From Burkholderia sp. FERM BP-3421 (GTDB lineage Bacteria; Pseudomonadota; Gammaproteobacteria; Burkholderiales; Burkholderiaceae): a stretch of 64,000 nucleotides of DNA. The notes beneath the pieces were generated by a model. That model saw only the letters and a list, made by a program, of their open reading frames with translations, was not told the DNA's origin and made no database searches. This document shows positions 1 through 8,693 of this stretch, piece by piece. The stretch is taken from NCBI RefSeq assembly GCF_028657905.1, contig NZ_CP117781.1, forward strand, positions 2,604,001-2,668,000, given 5' to 3'. Position 1 is the first letter of the stretch. Every line of letters begins with the position of its first letter. Position numbers and translations under genes: made by a program.

Positions 1-598
1 CGCACTTGTCGACGCCCGGCACGTTGTCGACCGTGTCGCCGATCAGCGTCAGGTAATCGACGATCCGCTCCGGCGGCACGCCGAACTTCGCGATCACGCC
101 GTCACGATCGAGCACCTCGTTCGTCATGGTGTTGATCAGCGTGACGCGATCGGTGACGAGCTGGGCGAGATCCTTGTCGCCCGTCGACACGATCACCTTC
201 ATGCCGCGCTGCTCGGCCGCCTTGGCAAGCGTGCCGATCACGTCGTCGGCCTCGACGCCTTCGACCATCAGCAGCGGCCAGCCCAGCGCGCGCACCGCGG
301 TGTGGATCGGCTCGATCTGTTGCGCGAGATCGGTGGGCATCGACGGCCGGTTGGCCTTGTACTCCGCGTAGAGATCGTCGCGGAAGGTTTTGCCCTTTGC
401 ATCGAACACGCACGCGCTATACTCTGCCGTGACTTCCTTGCGCATCCGGCGCAACATGTTGATGATGCCGTAGAGCGCGCCGGTCGGCTCTCCGCCGGGG
501 CCCCGCAAATCCGGCATCGCATGGTAGGCCCGGTACAGGTAGCTCGAACCATCCACCAATAGCAGGGTCTTACCTTCCAGGTTCAGTTCTTCAGGCAT
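1..598 (-). CDS. polA: DNA polymerase I, N-terminal part (runs off left edge)
   Basis: The minus strand read from an ATG at 596-598 gives about 199 residues beginning MPEELNLEGKTLLLVDGSSY, followed by blocks such as VEGVEADDVIGTL and STGDKDLAQLV. These are the metal-binding and helical-arch parts of the 5'-3' exonuclease domain of bacterial Pol I. The enzyme removes RNA primers and fills gaps in replication and repair. The window holds only the exonuclease domain; the 3'-5' exonuclease and polymerase domains lie beyond base 1. The start codon is separated by only two bases from the ATG of the divergent LOG-family gene, so the promoter of each gene must lie inside the coding region of the other, or one true start is further downstream. 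Confidence 0.95.
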   Translation of the reverse strand, partial: MPEELNLEGKTLLLVDGSSYLYRAYHAMPDLRGPGGEPTGALYGIINMLRRMRKEVTAEYSACVFDAKGKTFRDDLYAEYKANRPSMPTDLAQQIEPIHTAVRALGWPLLMVEGVEADDVIGTLAKAAEQRGMKVIVSTGDKDLAQLVTDRVTLINTMTNEVLDRDGVIAKFGVPPERIVDYLTLIGDTVDNVPGVDKC

Positions 599-600
599 TT

Positions 601-1350
601 ATGGACAAGAGAAAAGTGATTCCGAGTCTGCGTTCGCTCGCAGATCAAGAACGCGCGACGGCGAAGAAGGCCCGCGCTTCGTGGCAGATGTTCACGATTA
701 TGGCAGAGTTTATCGAGGCGACCGAGTACCTGTCGGAGATCCGCCCGGCTGTCAGCATCTACGGTTCCGCGCGCCTGAAGCCCGATACGCCGCACTACAA
801 GCTCGCCGTGCAGATCGCCCGCAAGCTGTCCGACGCCGGCTTCGCCGTGATCTCCGGCGGCGGCCCCGGCATCATGGAAGCCGCCAACAAGGGCGCGCAC
901 GCCGGCAAGGCGCCGTCGGTGGGCCTCAACATCGAGCTGCCGCACGAGCAGGCCGGCAACCACTTCCAGGACATCTCGCTGCGCTTCCGCCATTTCTTCA
1001 CGCGCAAGGTCACGTTCGTCAAGAACTCGGACGCGGTGATCGTGATGCCGGGCGGCTTCGGCACGCTCGATGAGCTGTCCGAAGTCCTCACGCTGATCCA
1101 GACCAAGAAGTCGCGCCTCGTGCCGATCATCCTCGTTGGCAGCGACTTCTGGCAGGGGCTGCTGCAATGGTTCCGCGACCAGTTGATCCCGATGGGCCTC
1201 ATCAACCCGGACGACATGAACCTGATGCAGGTGATCGACGATCCGGATCAAGTGCTCGAAGCCGTGATGGCGTTCTACGAAGACCGCGGCGATGAAGGCG
1301 ACGATTCGCAGCCGCCGCGTCCCGAGGAAGACCGGATGTTCTATCTGTGA
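601..1350 (+). CDS. LOG-family protein (putative cytokinin riboside 5'-monophosphate phosphoribohydrolase)
   Basis: This 249-residue protein has the LOG/lysine-decarboxylase-like Rossmann fold. The signature motifs are GGGPGIMEAAN (residues 86-96) and PGGFGTLDE (residues 150-158), the nucleotide-binding and catalytic loops of the family. Characterised LOG proteins hydrolyse nucleoside 5'-monophosphates to free base and ribose 5-phosphate; the bacterial substrate here is unknown. The N-terminal 45 residues precede the Rossmann core, and an internal ATG at 688 is an alternative start that would leave room for a promoter. A GC-rich hairpin with a T-run follows the gene. It is the divergent neighbour of polA. 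Confidence 0.9.
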   Translation: MDKRKVIPSLRSLADQERATAKKARASWQMFTIMAEFIEATEYLSEIRPAVSIYGSARLKPDTPHYKLAVQIARKLSDAGFAVISGGGPGIMEAANKGAHAGKAPSVGLNIELPHEQAGNHFQDISLRFRHFFTRKVTFVKNSDAVIVMPGGFGTLDELSEVLTLIQTKKSRLVPIILVGSDFWQGLLQWFRDQLIPMGLINPDDMNLMQVIDDPDQVLEAVMAFYEDRGDEGDDSQPPRPEEDRMFYL

Positions 1351-1385
1351 AATCGTGACGACGTGATCGCGCATCGCGCGATGGA

Positions 1386-1418
1386 ACGGGCGGACGCCTC
1401 GCGGCGCCGCCCGTTTTT
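1386..1418 (+). terminator. Rho-independent terminator after the LOG gene
   Basis: The arms CGGGCGG (1387-1393) and CCGCCCG (1407-1413) pair perfectly and are followed by five T residues at 1414-1418. The hairpin sits 36 bp after the LOG stop codon, before the convergent FUSC gene. Confidence 0.75.
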
Positions 1419-1448
1419 CCTTGGCGCGCGGACGCCGCGCGGGCGCAT

Positions 1449-3599
1449 CTACTCCGCCCGTCGCGCGCGCGGTTCCGCCGCGTCGGGCGCGCCTGCGTCG
1501 CCGCGCAGATCGACGAGCAGACGCTGCAGCAGCGCGATCTGCCCGACCGCGTCCACCTCCAGCCGCGACAGCCGCTCGCGCGGCGGCAGCGCGTGACGCG
1601 CCGATACGCCATCCGGTTGCAGCAGCAGCTCCATCTCGCGGCTCATCACCGCGAGCCAGACAAGCAAGGCCGCGTCGCGCGGCTGTCCGTATTCGCTCAG
1701 GCGCAGATGCGCGGCCGTGCCCGCCATCCGGCGCAGCAGGCCGAGGATCGTCGAGGCGGTGGTGTCGAAGCGCGTATCGTCGAGCCGCTCCAGCCGCAAC
1801 CGGTTGAACGCCTCTTCCGCGTTGTTGCTGGCGAGACCGGCCGCGCGCCGCACCTGCTCCGCATCCGCGTCGACCGCGCCCGATCGCGCCAGCGCATCGG
1901 CCAGATAACGCAGATTCGCACGCACCGCGTCGTCGAGCCGCGCGCGCAGATCGATCCGCTCGCGCGTCGGCCACAACAGGAAAGTCGCGAGCAGCGCGAG
2001 CGCGCAGCCGAGCACGTTGTTGCCGAGCCGGGTCAGCGCGTAGGTGAATTCGCGCGCGCCGGGCACGGCAAAATCGGCGACCAGCACGAAGGTCGGCGTC
2101 AGGAACAGCACGAACAAGCTGTAGCTGACCGGCCGCAGCGCCATCGTCGCGCACACGAGCGGAAACACGACGAGCGAGATGCCGAGCGGCGAATGGATCG
2201 CCAGCCCGATCAGCGCGGCCAGCAGCCCGCCGACGATGCTGCCCGCCGCGCGCTCGACGCTGCGCGGCCACGTCAGCGCGATCGACGGTTGCAGGATCAA
2301 CAGGATCGCCATCGTCGCCCAGTAGCCGAACGGCACGCCGAGCAGCCGCACGATCAGGAACGCCGTCGTGGTCGCGACGCCGACCCGCAGCGCATGCCGC
2401 AACCCCACCGACTGCCACGACAGGTTCGCGCGCAGCGTCGCCCCGGCGCGCGCGAGCGCATCGCGCAGGCCGGCGCGCCAGCTCGCGGCGGCCGGCTCCG
2501 GTGACGGGACCGGTGCAGGCGGCGCAGGATCCGCCGCGGTCGCCCCGGACAACGCGCCGCCCAGCGCCGCATCGAGTTGCCGGGCAAGGCCGCGCAGGCG
2601 GCGCTGCGCTTCGACCGGACGCGCCCAGGGCGCATCGTCGAGCGCGCCGCCGATGCGGCGCAGCCGCTCCGCAAAGCCGTCGAGCGCGCGCGCGGCGCGC
2701 CGCGTGGCGCGCGGATCGGCGAGCCCATGCTGGCAGGCGCCCGTCACCGCGATCAGATATGCGAACCAGCGCTCGCCGTCGGCCAGCGCGATCAGCAGAT
2801 TCGTGTAGGTGTCGCGCTGATCGGCGCGCGCCGCCGGCACGCCGGCCAGCACCTTGCGCGCACGCTCGAGCGCCGTGCGCGCATCGGCGCGGAATTTCGC
2901 GGCATGCAGTTCCCAGTGTCGCGCGCCCGAAGCGGGCGCGCGAACGAGCCGCGCGCTGTCCGCGGCGATGTCGGCAAGCCGCGCATAGGCGGCGCGCAGG
3001 GCGGCGCGGCTGGGCGCAAACGGATGGATGCGCCAGACCGTGAGGCTCAGCGCGATCGCGAACAGGCAGCCGCCCAGATAGATCGCGACGAAGCTCAGGC
3101 TTGCGCGCCAGTCGTGCATGGGCCGATCGACCATCACGACGCAGGCGGTGGCGGCCAGGATCGCGACCTGGGCGGCGGCCGCGCCCCAGATGCGGCCGAA
3201 CGCGCCCGCCGTCGTGAACAGCAGCACGGCGCACGCCGCCGCCACGGTGCCCGCGCCCGATGCGAACGCGGTCAGGGTGCCGCATAGCGTGGACAGCAGT
3301 GCGAAGCTCGTCATCGATGCGAAGCGCGAGCGGTTCGAGCCGGCGGCGTCGGCCAGGCAGGTCCAGAACGCGCCGATCGCGGCCCATGCGAATTCGGGCT
3401 CGTGCAGCAGGTTGCCGAGGACCAGCATCGCCGTGGATGCGCAAGCGGCCCGCAGGCCTTCGGACAGGCTGGCGTCGCCGAGCGCGAACGACACCATCCA
3501 CACCGGCCGCCGGCGCGACCAGGCGGCGGCGGACAGATAGAACCCTCTCAGCGAGCGGGTGGCGGTCTGCCGGATCCTGCGGTGGAGGTGGTGAAACAT
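1449..3599 (-). CDS. FUSC-family inner-membrane transporter (fusaric acid resistance / YccS-AaeB type)
   Basis: This 716-residue protein has the two-bundle layout of the FUSC family. A first hydrophobic cluster lies at roughly residues 45-190, a long soluble region follows (about 190-390), and a second cluster starts near residue 400. Family members (AaeB, FusC, YccS-like) export aromatic acids or similar small compounds, usually with an HlyD-like partner. No such partner is adjacent, so this is a stand-alone copy and its substrate cannot be named. The ATG at 3597-3599 is the first good start. The gene converges on the LOG gene, and the terminator at 1386-1418 lies between them. Confidence 0.85.
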   Translation of the reverse strand: MFHHLHRRIRQTATRSLRGFYLSAAAWSRRRPVWMVSFALGDASLSEGLRAACASTAMLVLGNLLHEPEFAWAAIGAFWTCLADAAGSNRSRFASMTSFALLSTLCGTLTAFASGAGTVAAACAVLLFTTAGAFGRIWGAAAAQVAILAATACVVMVDRPMHDWRASLSFVAIYLGGCLFAIALSLTVWRIHPFAPSRAALRAAYARLADIAADSARLVRAPASGARHWELHAAKFRADARTALERARKVLAGVPAARADQRDTYTNLLIALADGERWFAYLIAVTGACQHGLADPRATRRAARALDGFAERLRRIGGALDDAPWARPVEAQRRLRGLARQLDAALGGALSGATAADPAPPAPVPSPEPAAASWRAGLRDALARAGATLRANLSWQSVGLRHALRVGVATTTAFLIVRLLGVPFGYWATMAILLILQPSIALTWPRSVERAAGSIVGGLLAALIGLAIHSPLGISLVVFPLVCATMALRPVSYSLFVLFLTPTFVLVADFAVPGAREFTYALTRLGNNVLGCALALLATFLLWPTRERIDLRARLDDAVRANLRYLADALARSGAVDADAEQVRRAAGLASNNAEEAFNRLRLERLDDTRFDTTASTILGLLRRMAGTAAHLRLSEYGQPRDAALLVWLAVMSREMELLLQPDGVSARHALPPRERLSRLEVDAVGQIALLQRLLVDLRGDAGAPDAAEPRARRAE

Positions 3600-3909
3600 G
3601 ACGCGTTCGATGATAGGACTGGAAAGGCGGCAGGCTCCATCGGCAGCGGGTCGGCCGGGGAGGCGCGGCGGGGACCGGATGGCCGGGCTGGCGTCATGTT
3701 AAGGGAAAACCCTTACGGAAAATAAATAAGTTCGCGATCGGCAGGCAGAAGAGGAGCCTGGGTGGCGCTCAGCCCTTGCGCGCCTGATGGGTTAACCAAC
3801 CCGCCCGGCTTAAAGCCCGCTATTCCACCCTCCCCGCCCGTCGGGCGGCGCCGCCCGAACCTGACGTGTCCACCTTACCTTGGTCTGCGCCGAATGCACG
3901 CGCGTCGGA
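3600..3909. other. Intergenic stretch upstream of the FUSC gene
   Basis: About 310 bp with no convincing reading frame. It presumably holds the promoter of the minus-strand FUSC gene, but no clear -10/-35 pair or operator could be picked out. It marks the left border of the small accessory patch that ends near 6.3 kb. Confidence 0.5.
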
Positions 3910-4138
3910 TCAGAAGTCGAGTTGATTCGCGCCAATGCCCAGCGCGGCCACGATCTTCACCCGCGACGACGCCCGCAATTTGTCGCTGTTTTCCTGCTGC
4001 GCATAGGCGGACTGGCTGACGCCGAGCCACCTCGGCCTGGGTCAAGCCGAGGTGTTCACATCTCGCACGCCCGGGCGTCGCCCCATCCGCCGTGCGACCC
4101 CGAACCTCATTCACGATCACAACCCGCATCCCGGACAC
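3910..4138 (-). pseudogene. Frameshifted XRE-family antitoxin remnant
   Basis: The first part of the minus-strand reading (from 4138) contains EHLGLTQAEVA, the start of a helix-turn-helix. The matching second half, LGVSQSAYAQQENSD and then SSRVKIVAALGIGANQLDF followed by TGA at 3910-3912, is in another frame. The shift falls near 4022-4030, in the middle of the HTH. The pieces match the small XRE antitoxins that sit downstream of RelE-type toxins in many Burkholderia. No toxin gene is visible, so this is probably a decayed orphan. The N-terminal part has also drifted from the family. Confidence 0.65.
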
Positions 4139-4663
4139 GTTTCTCTAACACTTTGTGAAAATATTGAGCAGCCACCTACTCAGATCGCCGCCAGCTTCCT
4201 GGCTCAAGTGTTAGCCAATGCTTTTGGCTCACCCGCCACCAAGCCATCACATACTCATCGACCTCGCCAGGGCCGGCTTCGCCGTTGCGGCAATCGACCA
4301 TCCTGAGTTCCACTAAGCTGCCAAGACAGTCGCGCGAAAACGCTTTTGCGCCCTACTACATGCGAACGGAACGTACGCTGACGTCCCGCGGAAAAATCTT
4401 TCTTACCGGACAACCAACGCGCGCGGAATAGCGTAGCTACTGAACGTCGAGGACCTCCACCCACCAGTCGCTCTCGCCCCTTCCATTCAGTGCGGTAGCA
4501 GCGCGTCGAACGACCCGTTTGATTGCGCCTACACAGCGACTGATTAACCAATCCGGGTAGCCGAGCAAGATGGAAAGTGCAACACTATCGCCGCATCAGA
4601 AATCTGCTCTGCCGAGCCCGCACACGCCAATCCACCCGAAAGACTTGCACCGAGGAAGCCCCG
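4139..4663. other. Intergenic stretch without a recognisable gene
   Basis: Roughly 520 bp of lower GC than the flanks. A minus-strand open frame of 98 codons (4255-4551) is Arg/Gly-rich with no family resemblance and is not called. The purine-rich GAGGAAG at 4652-4658 is the ribosome binding site of the next gene. Confidence 0.5.
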
Positions 4664-5145
4664 ATGCCCGTCGAATGCACGTTCGTCTTGAATCATCGAA
4701 GCCTGTCGACTTTGACCTGCCCCGGCTTCGGTAGCGTCGCGGCCTTCTCCGGTAACGGCAGGTACACCAACGACCCCAGCTCAACCGCTGTCGCTGATAA
4801 GCGGCCCTTGCCGACCGGAACATATTCATCGTCGACCGCCAAAGCGGCGGGCACATGGGCTGGTTCTGGGATTCCGTGAAAGATATCGGCGCCGACACGC
4901 ACCGCGCGGACTGGTTCGCTCTCTACCGCAACGATGGCCGTATCGACGACGAAACGATTGTGAACGGCATCCGTCGGGCGCACTTCCGACTGCATCCGGT
5001 CGGCCGCTTCCGAGAAAGCGACGGATGTATCACGCTCACAAGCCCCGCACAGTTCGACAAGTTGCGTACGTTCCTCAGGGCCCAGCCGACTTTCCAGGTG
5101 CCGGGGACCACGCTGAAGGCCTATGGCCGGGTGACGGTCCGATGA
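4664..5145 (+). pseudogene. Tlde1-like DUF2778 effector gene broken by a frameshift
   Basis: Translation from ATG 4664 (good RBS GAGGAAG, 6 bp away) starts MPVECTFVLNHRSLSTLTC and continues to a TGA at 4877-4879. The rest of the protein, from IVDRQSGGHMGWFWD onward, is in the +1 frame up to the TGA at 5143-5145. One base is missing near 4823-4827. The rejoined product (about 160 aa) is a DUF2778 protein, the family of the Salmonella type VI effector Tlde1, which acts on peptidoglycan tetrapeptides with an L,D-transpeptidase fold. The expected His (in FRLHP) and Cys (in SDGCITL) are both kept. Its stop overlaps the start of the next gene in an ATGA. It may be a genuine pseudogene or a sequencing error. 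Confidence 0.75.
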
Positions 5146-5447
5146 AACCGATTGCTCGCACCCTGCTCGCCCTCGCGCTCACGATGCCTATCTACGCCGG
5201 CATCACGGCAATTCCAGCGCTGGCTCACTGGTTCAATTCCGGCTCCGGATGGGATACCGTGGGGTCGCTCTTTCGGGCACTCGGCTCGGAAGGTGGTGAG
5301 CAGAACGACGACTACCTGTTCGGTTCCCTGCTGCTCGTGAGTTTCGTCATCGCACTCGTCACCTCATCCGTCCTGGTGAGCGGGTTCTCCCGGGTCCGGG
5401 ATCGATCCAGGAAACCGGGCGCGGCGAAATCGCCCCGCAACAGGTAA
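5142..5447 (+). CDS. Small membrane protein, probable immunity protein to the DUF2778 effector
   Basis: A 101-residue protein starting MKPIARTLLALALTM. It has two hydrophobic segments, about residues 5-30 and 62-82, and a basic C-terminus (residues 84-101), so it should be an inner-membrane protein with a periplasmic loop. The ATG overlaps the effector stop by four bases (ATGA), the tight coupling typical of effector-immunity pairs. Tlde1 proteins are neutralised by membrane-anchored periplasmic immunity proteins (Tldi1), so the role is inferred from position and topology, not from sequence family. If the effector frameshift is real, this is an orphan immunity gene. Confidence 0.6.
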   Translation: MKPIARTLLALALTMPIYAGITAIPALAHWFNSGSGWDTVGSLFRALGSEGGEQNDDYLFGSLLLVSFVIALVTSSVLVSGFSRVRDRSRKPGAAKSPRNR

Positions 5448-5770
5448 TACCGTTCTGTCAACGTGGCCGGGCTCGAAGATGAAATGCACGAAGTACGACG
5501 CCTCACCGTCGTTTTTGGGTGCCTTGAAACGTGGTCCACACTCTATCGTTCGCGGCAACCGTCGTGTTGCCCATCGTGCGGTCGGTCCATTTACAGCGTA
5601 TGTGATCCATTGACGACGCCCTTGCGTAAGAGTCGCTGTACTCGGATGCTGCGTGTCCAAGTGGAGCAAGTACAATCGAACGAGGGGCTTGGTATAGATC
5701 GCTTGAAATGGCCCGCTGGGCGTCATCGTAGCGGCTCGACATCCGCGTCACCGAACATGGACTGAGCATA
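5448..5770. other. Intergenic stretch, nothing recognised
   Basis: About 320 bp separating the immunity-like gene from the GNAT gene. No domain, RNA gene or repeat was recognised. Base composition falls towards the GNAT gene. Confidence 0.5.
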
Positions 5771-6250
5771 GTGAATGCCATGGAAGTGCAGATCCGTGCT
5801 TACGAGACCTCGGATATTAAAAAATTATCAGAAATTTGGTTTGGCGCCTCCAGTCGAGTGCATGCCTTTCTTGGCGAGCAGCGACTTCGTGAGCAGAGGA
5901 CGCTAATCGAAGACACCTACTTGCCAAGATCGGAAACTTGGGTGGCTTGTCAGAATGGCAAGCCCGTTGGATTCATAGCGCTAATAGATACGTTTATTGG
6001 GGGGCTATTCGTAGACCCAGCTATGCAGGGGAGTGGTATTGGCCGGGCACTGGTTGCGCATGCACTCAATCTCAAAGGTGAGCTGAAATTGGAGGTCTAC
6101 GCCCTTAACCTTGATGCGCATGCCTTTTATCAACGGCTGGGGTTCGAGGAAGTTACTCGGCAGGCAGAGGAAGAGGATGGCCTTCCCTTTGAGGTCGTTC
6201 AGATGCGTTTTAAGGCGACTGACCACTCTGCAAATGAGCCGACTAGATGA
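5771..6250 (+). CDS. GNAT-family N-acetyltransferase
   Basis: A 150-160-residue protein with the GNAT acetyl-CoA loop VDPAMQGSGIGRAL (near residues 79-92) and the C-terminal YALNLDAHAFYQRLGFEE block typical of small-molecule or peptide acetyltransferases. Start choice lies between GTG 5771 and ATG 5780. The gene is clearly poorer in G+C than its neighbours, with A- and T-ending codons that are rare elsewhere in the window, so it was probably acquired horizontally. No partner gene identifies the substrate. Confidence 0.85.
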   Translation: MNAMEVQIRAYETSDIKKLSEIWFGASSRVHAFLGEQRLREQRTLIEDTYLPRSETWVACQNGKPVGFIALIDTFIGGLFVDPAMQGSGIGRALVAHALNLKGELKLEVYALNLDAHAFYQRLGFEEVTRQAEEEDGLPFEVVQMRFKATDHSANEPTR

Positions 6251-6453
6251 AACGTTGAAACGGGAGTCATACGATGATTGGCGCCAATCGTATGTGACCC
6301 CACGCGGCTGACCACGCGAATTTCTTTTCCTGCGCTGAATAACCAAAAAAACGCTGCATCGCGGCGCACTACACGAAATCTCGCGAAATAGAACGCGTCC
6401 AGCCCGTTCCAGAGACACGCAAGTTAGACACCAACGCTCATAGTGAGCGCGAG

Positions 6454-6478
6454 GGCTCCCCGAACCATCCGGGGAGCC
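6454..6478 (-). terminator. Hairpin downstream of amn
   Basis: GGCTCCCC and its exact complement are separated by an 8-base loop, giving a strong stem 19 bp beyond the amn stop. There is no long T-run on either side, so it is at best a weak terminator or an mRNA 3' end stabiliser. Confidence 0.45.
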
Positions 6479-6496
6479 TTATACGACAAAAGTTCG

Positions 6497-8023
6497 TTAC
6501 TGAAACGCCACTTCCGCGAAGCTCCGCAGCTTGCGGCTATGCAACCGCTCCAGCCCATTGGTGCGCAGGATCTCCATCGCCCGCACCCCGATCTGCAGAT
6601 GCTGGTCGACCTGCGCGCGATAGAACTGATCGGCCATCCCCGGCAGCTTCAGCTCCCCGTGCAGCGGCTTGTCCGACACGCACAGCAGCGTACCGTACGG
6701 CACGCGGAACCGGAACCCGTTCGCGGCGATCGTCGCGCTTTCCATGTCGAGCGCGATCGCGCGGCTCTGCGACAGGCGCTGCACCGGCTCGCGATGATCG
6801 CGCAGCTCCCAGTTGCGGTTGTCGACGCTCGCGACCGTGCCCGTGCGCATCACCCGCTTCAGCTCCACGCCCTCCAGCTGCGTGACCTGCGCAACCGCGC
6901 GCTCGAGCGCCACCTGCACTTCCGCGAGCGCCGGGACCGGCACCCACAGCGGCAAGTCGTCGTCGAGCACGTGGTCCTCGCGCACGTAACCATGCGCCAG
7001 CACGTAGTCGCCGAGCCGCTGGGTGTTGCGCAGGCCCGCGCAGTGGCCGAGCATCACCCACGCATGCGGGCGCAGCACCGCGATGTGGTCGGTGATCGTC
7101 TTCGCATTCGACGGCCCCACGCCGATGTTGACCATCGTGATGCCGCTGCCGTCCGCGCGCTTCAGGTGATACGCGGGCATCTGCGGCAGCCGCGGCGGCG
7201 GCGTGCCTTCGGTCGCCTCGTCGCCGAGGTTCGCGTTGTGCGTGATCACGTCGCCCGGTTCGACGAACGACGTGTATTCGCTGCGGTACGCGCGCACCTC
7301 CGGATCGTCGCTCGCCGACATCAGCGTGCGGCCGAGCTTCACGAACTCGTCGATGTAGAACTGGTAGTTCGTGTACAGCACATAGTTCTGGAAATGCGTG
7401 GGCAAGGTCGCCGTGTAGTGGCGCAGCCGGTGCAGCGAGAAATCGACGCGCGCGCCCGTGAACAGCGCAAGCGGATACGGCTCGCCCGGCGCCGGCTCGT
7501 ACGTGCCGTTGACGATCCGGTCGTCGAGGTAGGCGAGATCCGGCGTGTCGAACACGTCGCGCATCGCGAGCAGCCGGTCGCGGTCGAGATCGCCCTCGAG
7601 GTGGATCCCCTCGGGGAACGCGAAATGAATCGGAATCGGCTGCTGCGACACGCCGACCTCGATCTGCCCATGATGATTCTTCGCCAGCAGCCGCAACTGC
7701 TCGCGGTAATAGCTGGAGAACAGGTCGGGACGCGTGACGGTCGTCTCGAACACGCCCGGGCCGGCGACGAAGCCGTACGAGCGGCGCGAATCGACGTTCG
7801 TGTTGACATCGGTGCGGACCCGCAGGAACGGATAGCACGCGCGCACGTGCTCGTTGAACACTTCGTTGCGGCGATAGCGCGCGAACGCGTCGCGCAGGAA
7901 GGCGGTGTTCGCCTCGTAGATCGCCGCCAGGCGGGCGACGGCGGCGTTCGGATCGTCGAAGGACTCGACGGGCGGGCTCTCGGGGGGCAGCGTCCGGGAG
8001 CGGCGGTTCAGGTCGTTCTTCAT
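6497..8023 (-). CDS. amn: AMP nucleosidase
   Basis: This 508-residue protein matches the length and architecture of bacterial AMP nucleosidase, which cleaves AMP to adenine and ribose 5-phosphate in purine salvage. The N-terminal half is the Amn-specific domain. The C-terminal half is a nucleoside-phosphorylase-like Rossmann domain with IGVGPSNAKTITDH and the purine-site block ALDMESATIAANG. The start at 8021-8023 gives MKNDLNRRSRTLPPESPPVE. It is divergent from the DUF2782 gene and is transcribed towards the accessory patch. All family blocks are present, so it should be functional. Confidence 0.95.
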   Translation of the reverse strand: MKNDLNRRSRTLPPESPPVESFDDPNAAVARLAAIYEANTAFLRDAFARYRRNEVFNEHVRACYPFLRVRTDVNTNVDSRRSYGFVAGPGVFETTVTRPDLFSSYYREQLRLLAKNHHGQIEVGVSQQPIPIHFAFPEGIHLEGDLDRDRLLAMRDVFDTPDLAYLDDRIVNGTYEPAPGEPYPLALFTGARVDFSLHRLRHYTATLPTHFQNYVLYTNYQFYIDEFVKLGRTLMSASDDPEVRAYRSEYTSFVEPGDVITHNANLGDEATEGTPPPRLPQMPAYHLKRADGSGITMVNIGVGPSNAKTITDHIAVLRPHAWVMLGHCAGLRNTQRLGDYVLAHGYVREDHVLDDDLPLWVPVPALAEVQVALERAVAQVTQLEGVELKRVMRTGTVASVDNRNWELRDHREPVQRLSQSRAIALDMESATIAANGFRFRVPYGTLLCVSDKPLHGELKLPGMADQFYRAQVDQHLQIGVRAMEILRTNGLERLHSRKLRSFAEVAFQ

Positions 8024-8182
8024 GATTCGCTCGGATCCTCTTCAGATCCAACCGACATTACCACGGAAATCCGGCCGCGCAACCGATGCCCCCGGCGCCC
8101 GCAAGGCCGCACGCGAAGCCCCACGAGCCCCGGCGGACGGCCGGGATTTGTTAGAATTGCACGGTTCCCTAGGAGAATCACG

Positions 8183-8581
8183 ATGAAGCCGCTCCTTTTC
8201 GCCGCCGCACTCGCGGCTCTCGCCCTCGGCGGCGTCGCGCACGCGGCCAACGCCGCGCAGCCGAGCGCCGACGCTCAGGCCCAGGCCGCAGCCAACGAGG
8301 CCGCCGGCCTGCCCGACCTCACGAAGATCAACCGCCCCGGCGCGGAGGTCACGTCGAAGGTCGACTTCAACGACATCCAGCGTACGCCGAGCTTCCACGA
8401 GAAGAGCAAGAGCGGCACCGAGATCACCGAGTATCGCGACCGCGGCAAGCCGGTCGAGATCAACGTGAAATCGAACTTCGGCACGCGCTACCAGATGACC
8501 GCCTCGCCGGACACCTCGCCGCGCCCGCATGACGCCGGCGTGCCGATCACGCGCCTGCCGTCGGTCAACCTGCGCTACTGA
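8183..8581 (+). CDS. Secreted DUF2782-family protein
   Basis: A 132-residue protein with a clear Sec signal peptide (MKPLLFAAALAALALGGVAHA, cut near residue 21) and a C-terminal DUF2782-like part, ITEYRDRGKPVEINVKSNFG. A good RBS (AGGAGA) precedes the ATG at 8183. DUF2782 proteins are small periplasmic proteins of unknown function, commonly found beside thrB and polA in betaproteobacteria, which fits here since thrB follows 112 bp downstream. The Ala/Gln-rich stretch after the signal peptide is low complexity. No biochemical role can be given. Confidence 0.75.
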   Translation: MKPLLFAAALAALALGGVAHAANAAQPSADAQAQAAANEAAGLPDLTKINRPGAEVTSKVDFNDIQRTPSFHEKSKSGTEITEYRDRGKPVEINVKSNFGTRYQMTASPDTSPRPHDAGVPITRLPSVNLRY

Positions 8582-8693
8582 GCGTCGCCGCCCGCCGGCG
8601 GCCGCGGCGCGCGGTCGACCGCGCGCCTCAGCCGTCCTTTCGCTGCGCCGGCGCCTCCGCCGGCCAGCCCAACCCGAACCGACGCTTTCCTGC

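Noticed and set aside
4255..4551. Minus-strand 98-codon frame
   Set aside because: No RBS, no family resemblance and composition unlike the accepted genes.
6443..8581. Plus-strand open frame of about 700 codons opposite amn
   Set aside because: Antisense composition artefact. Only its last 132 codons (from ATG 8183, with RBS and signal peptide) are a real gene.
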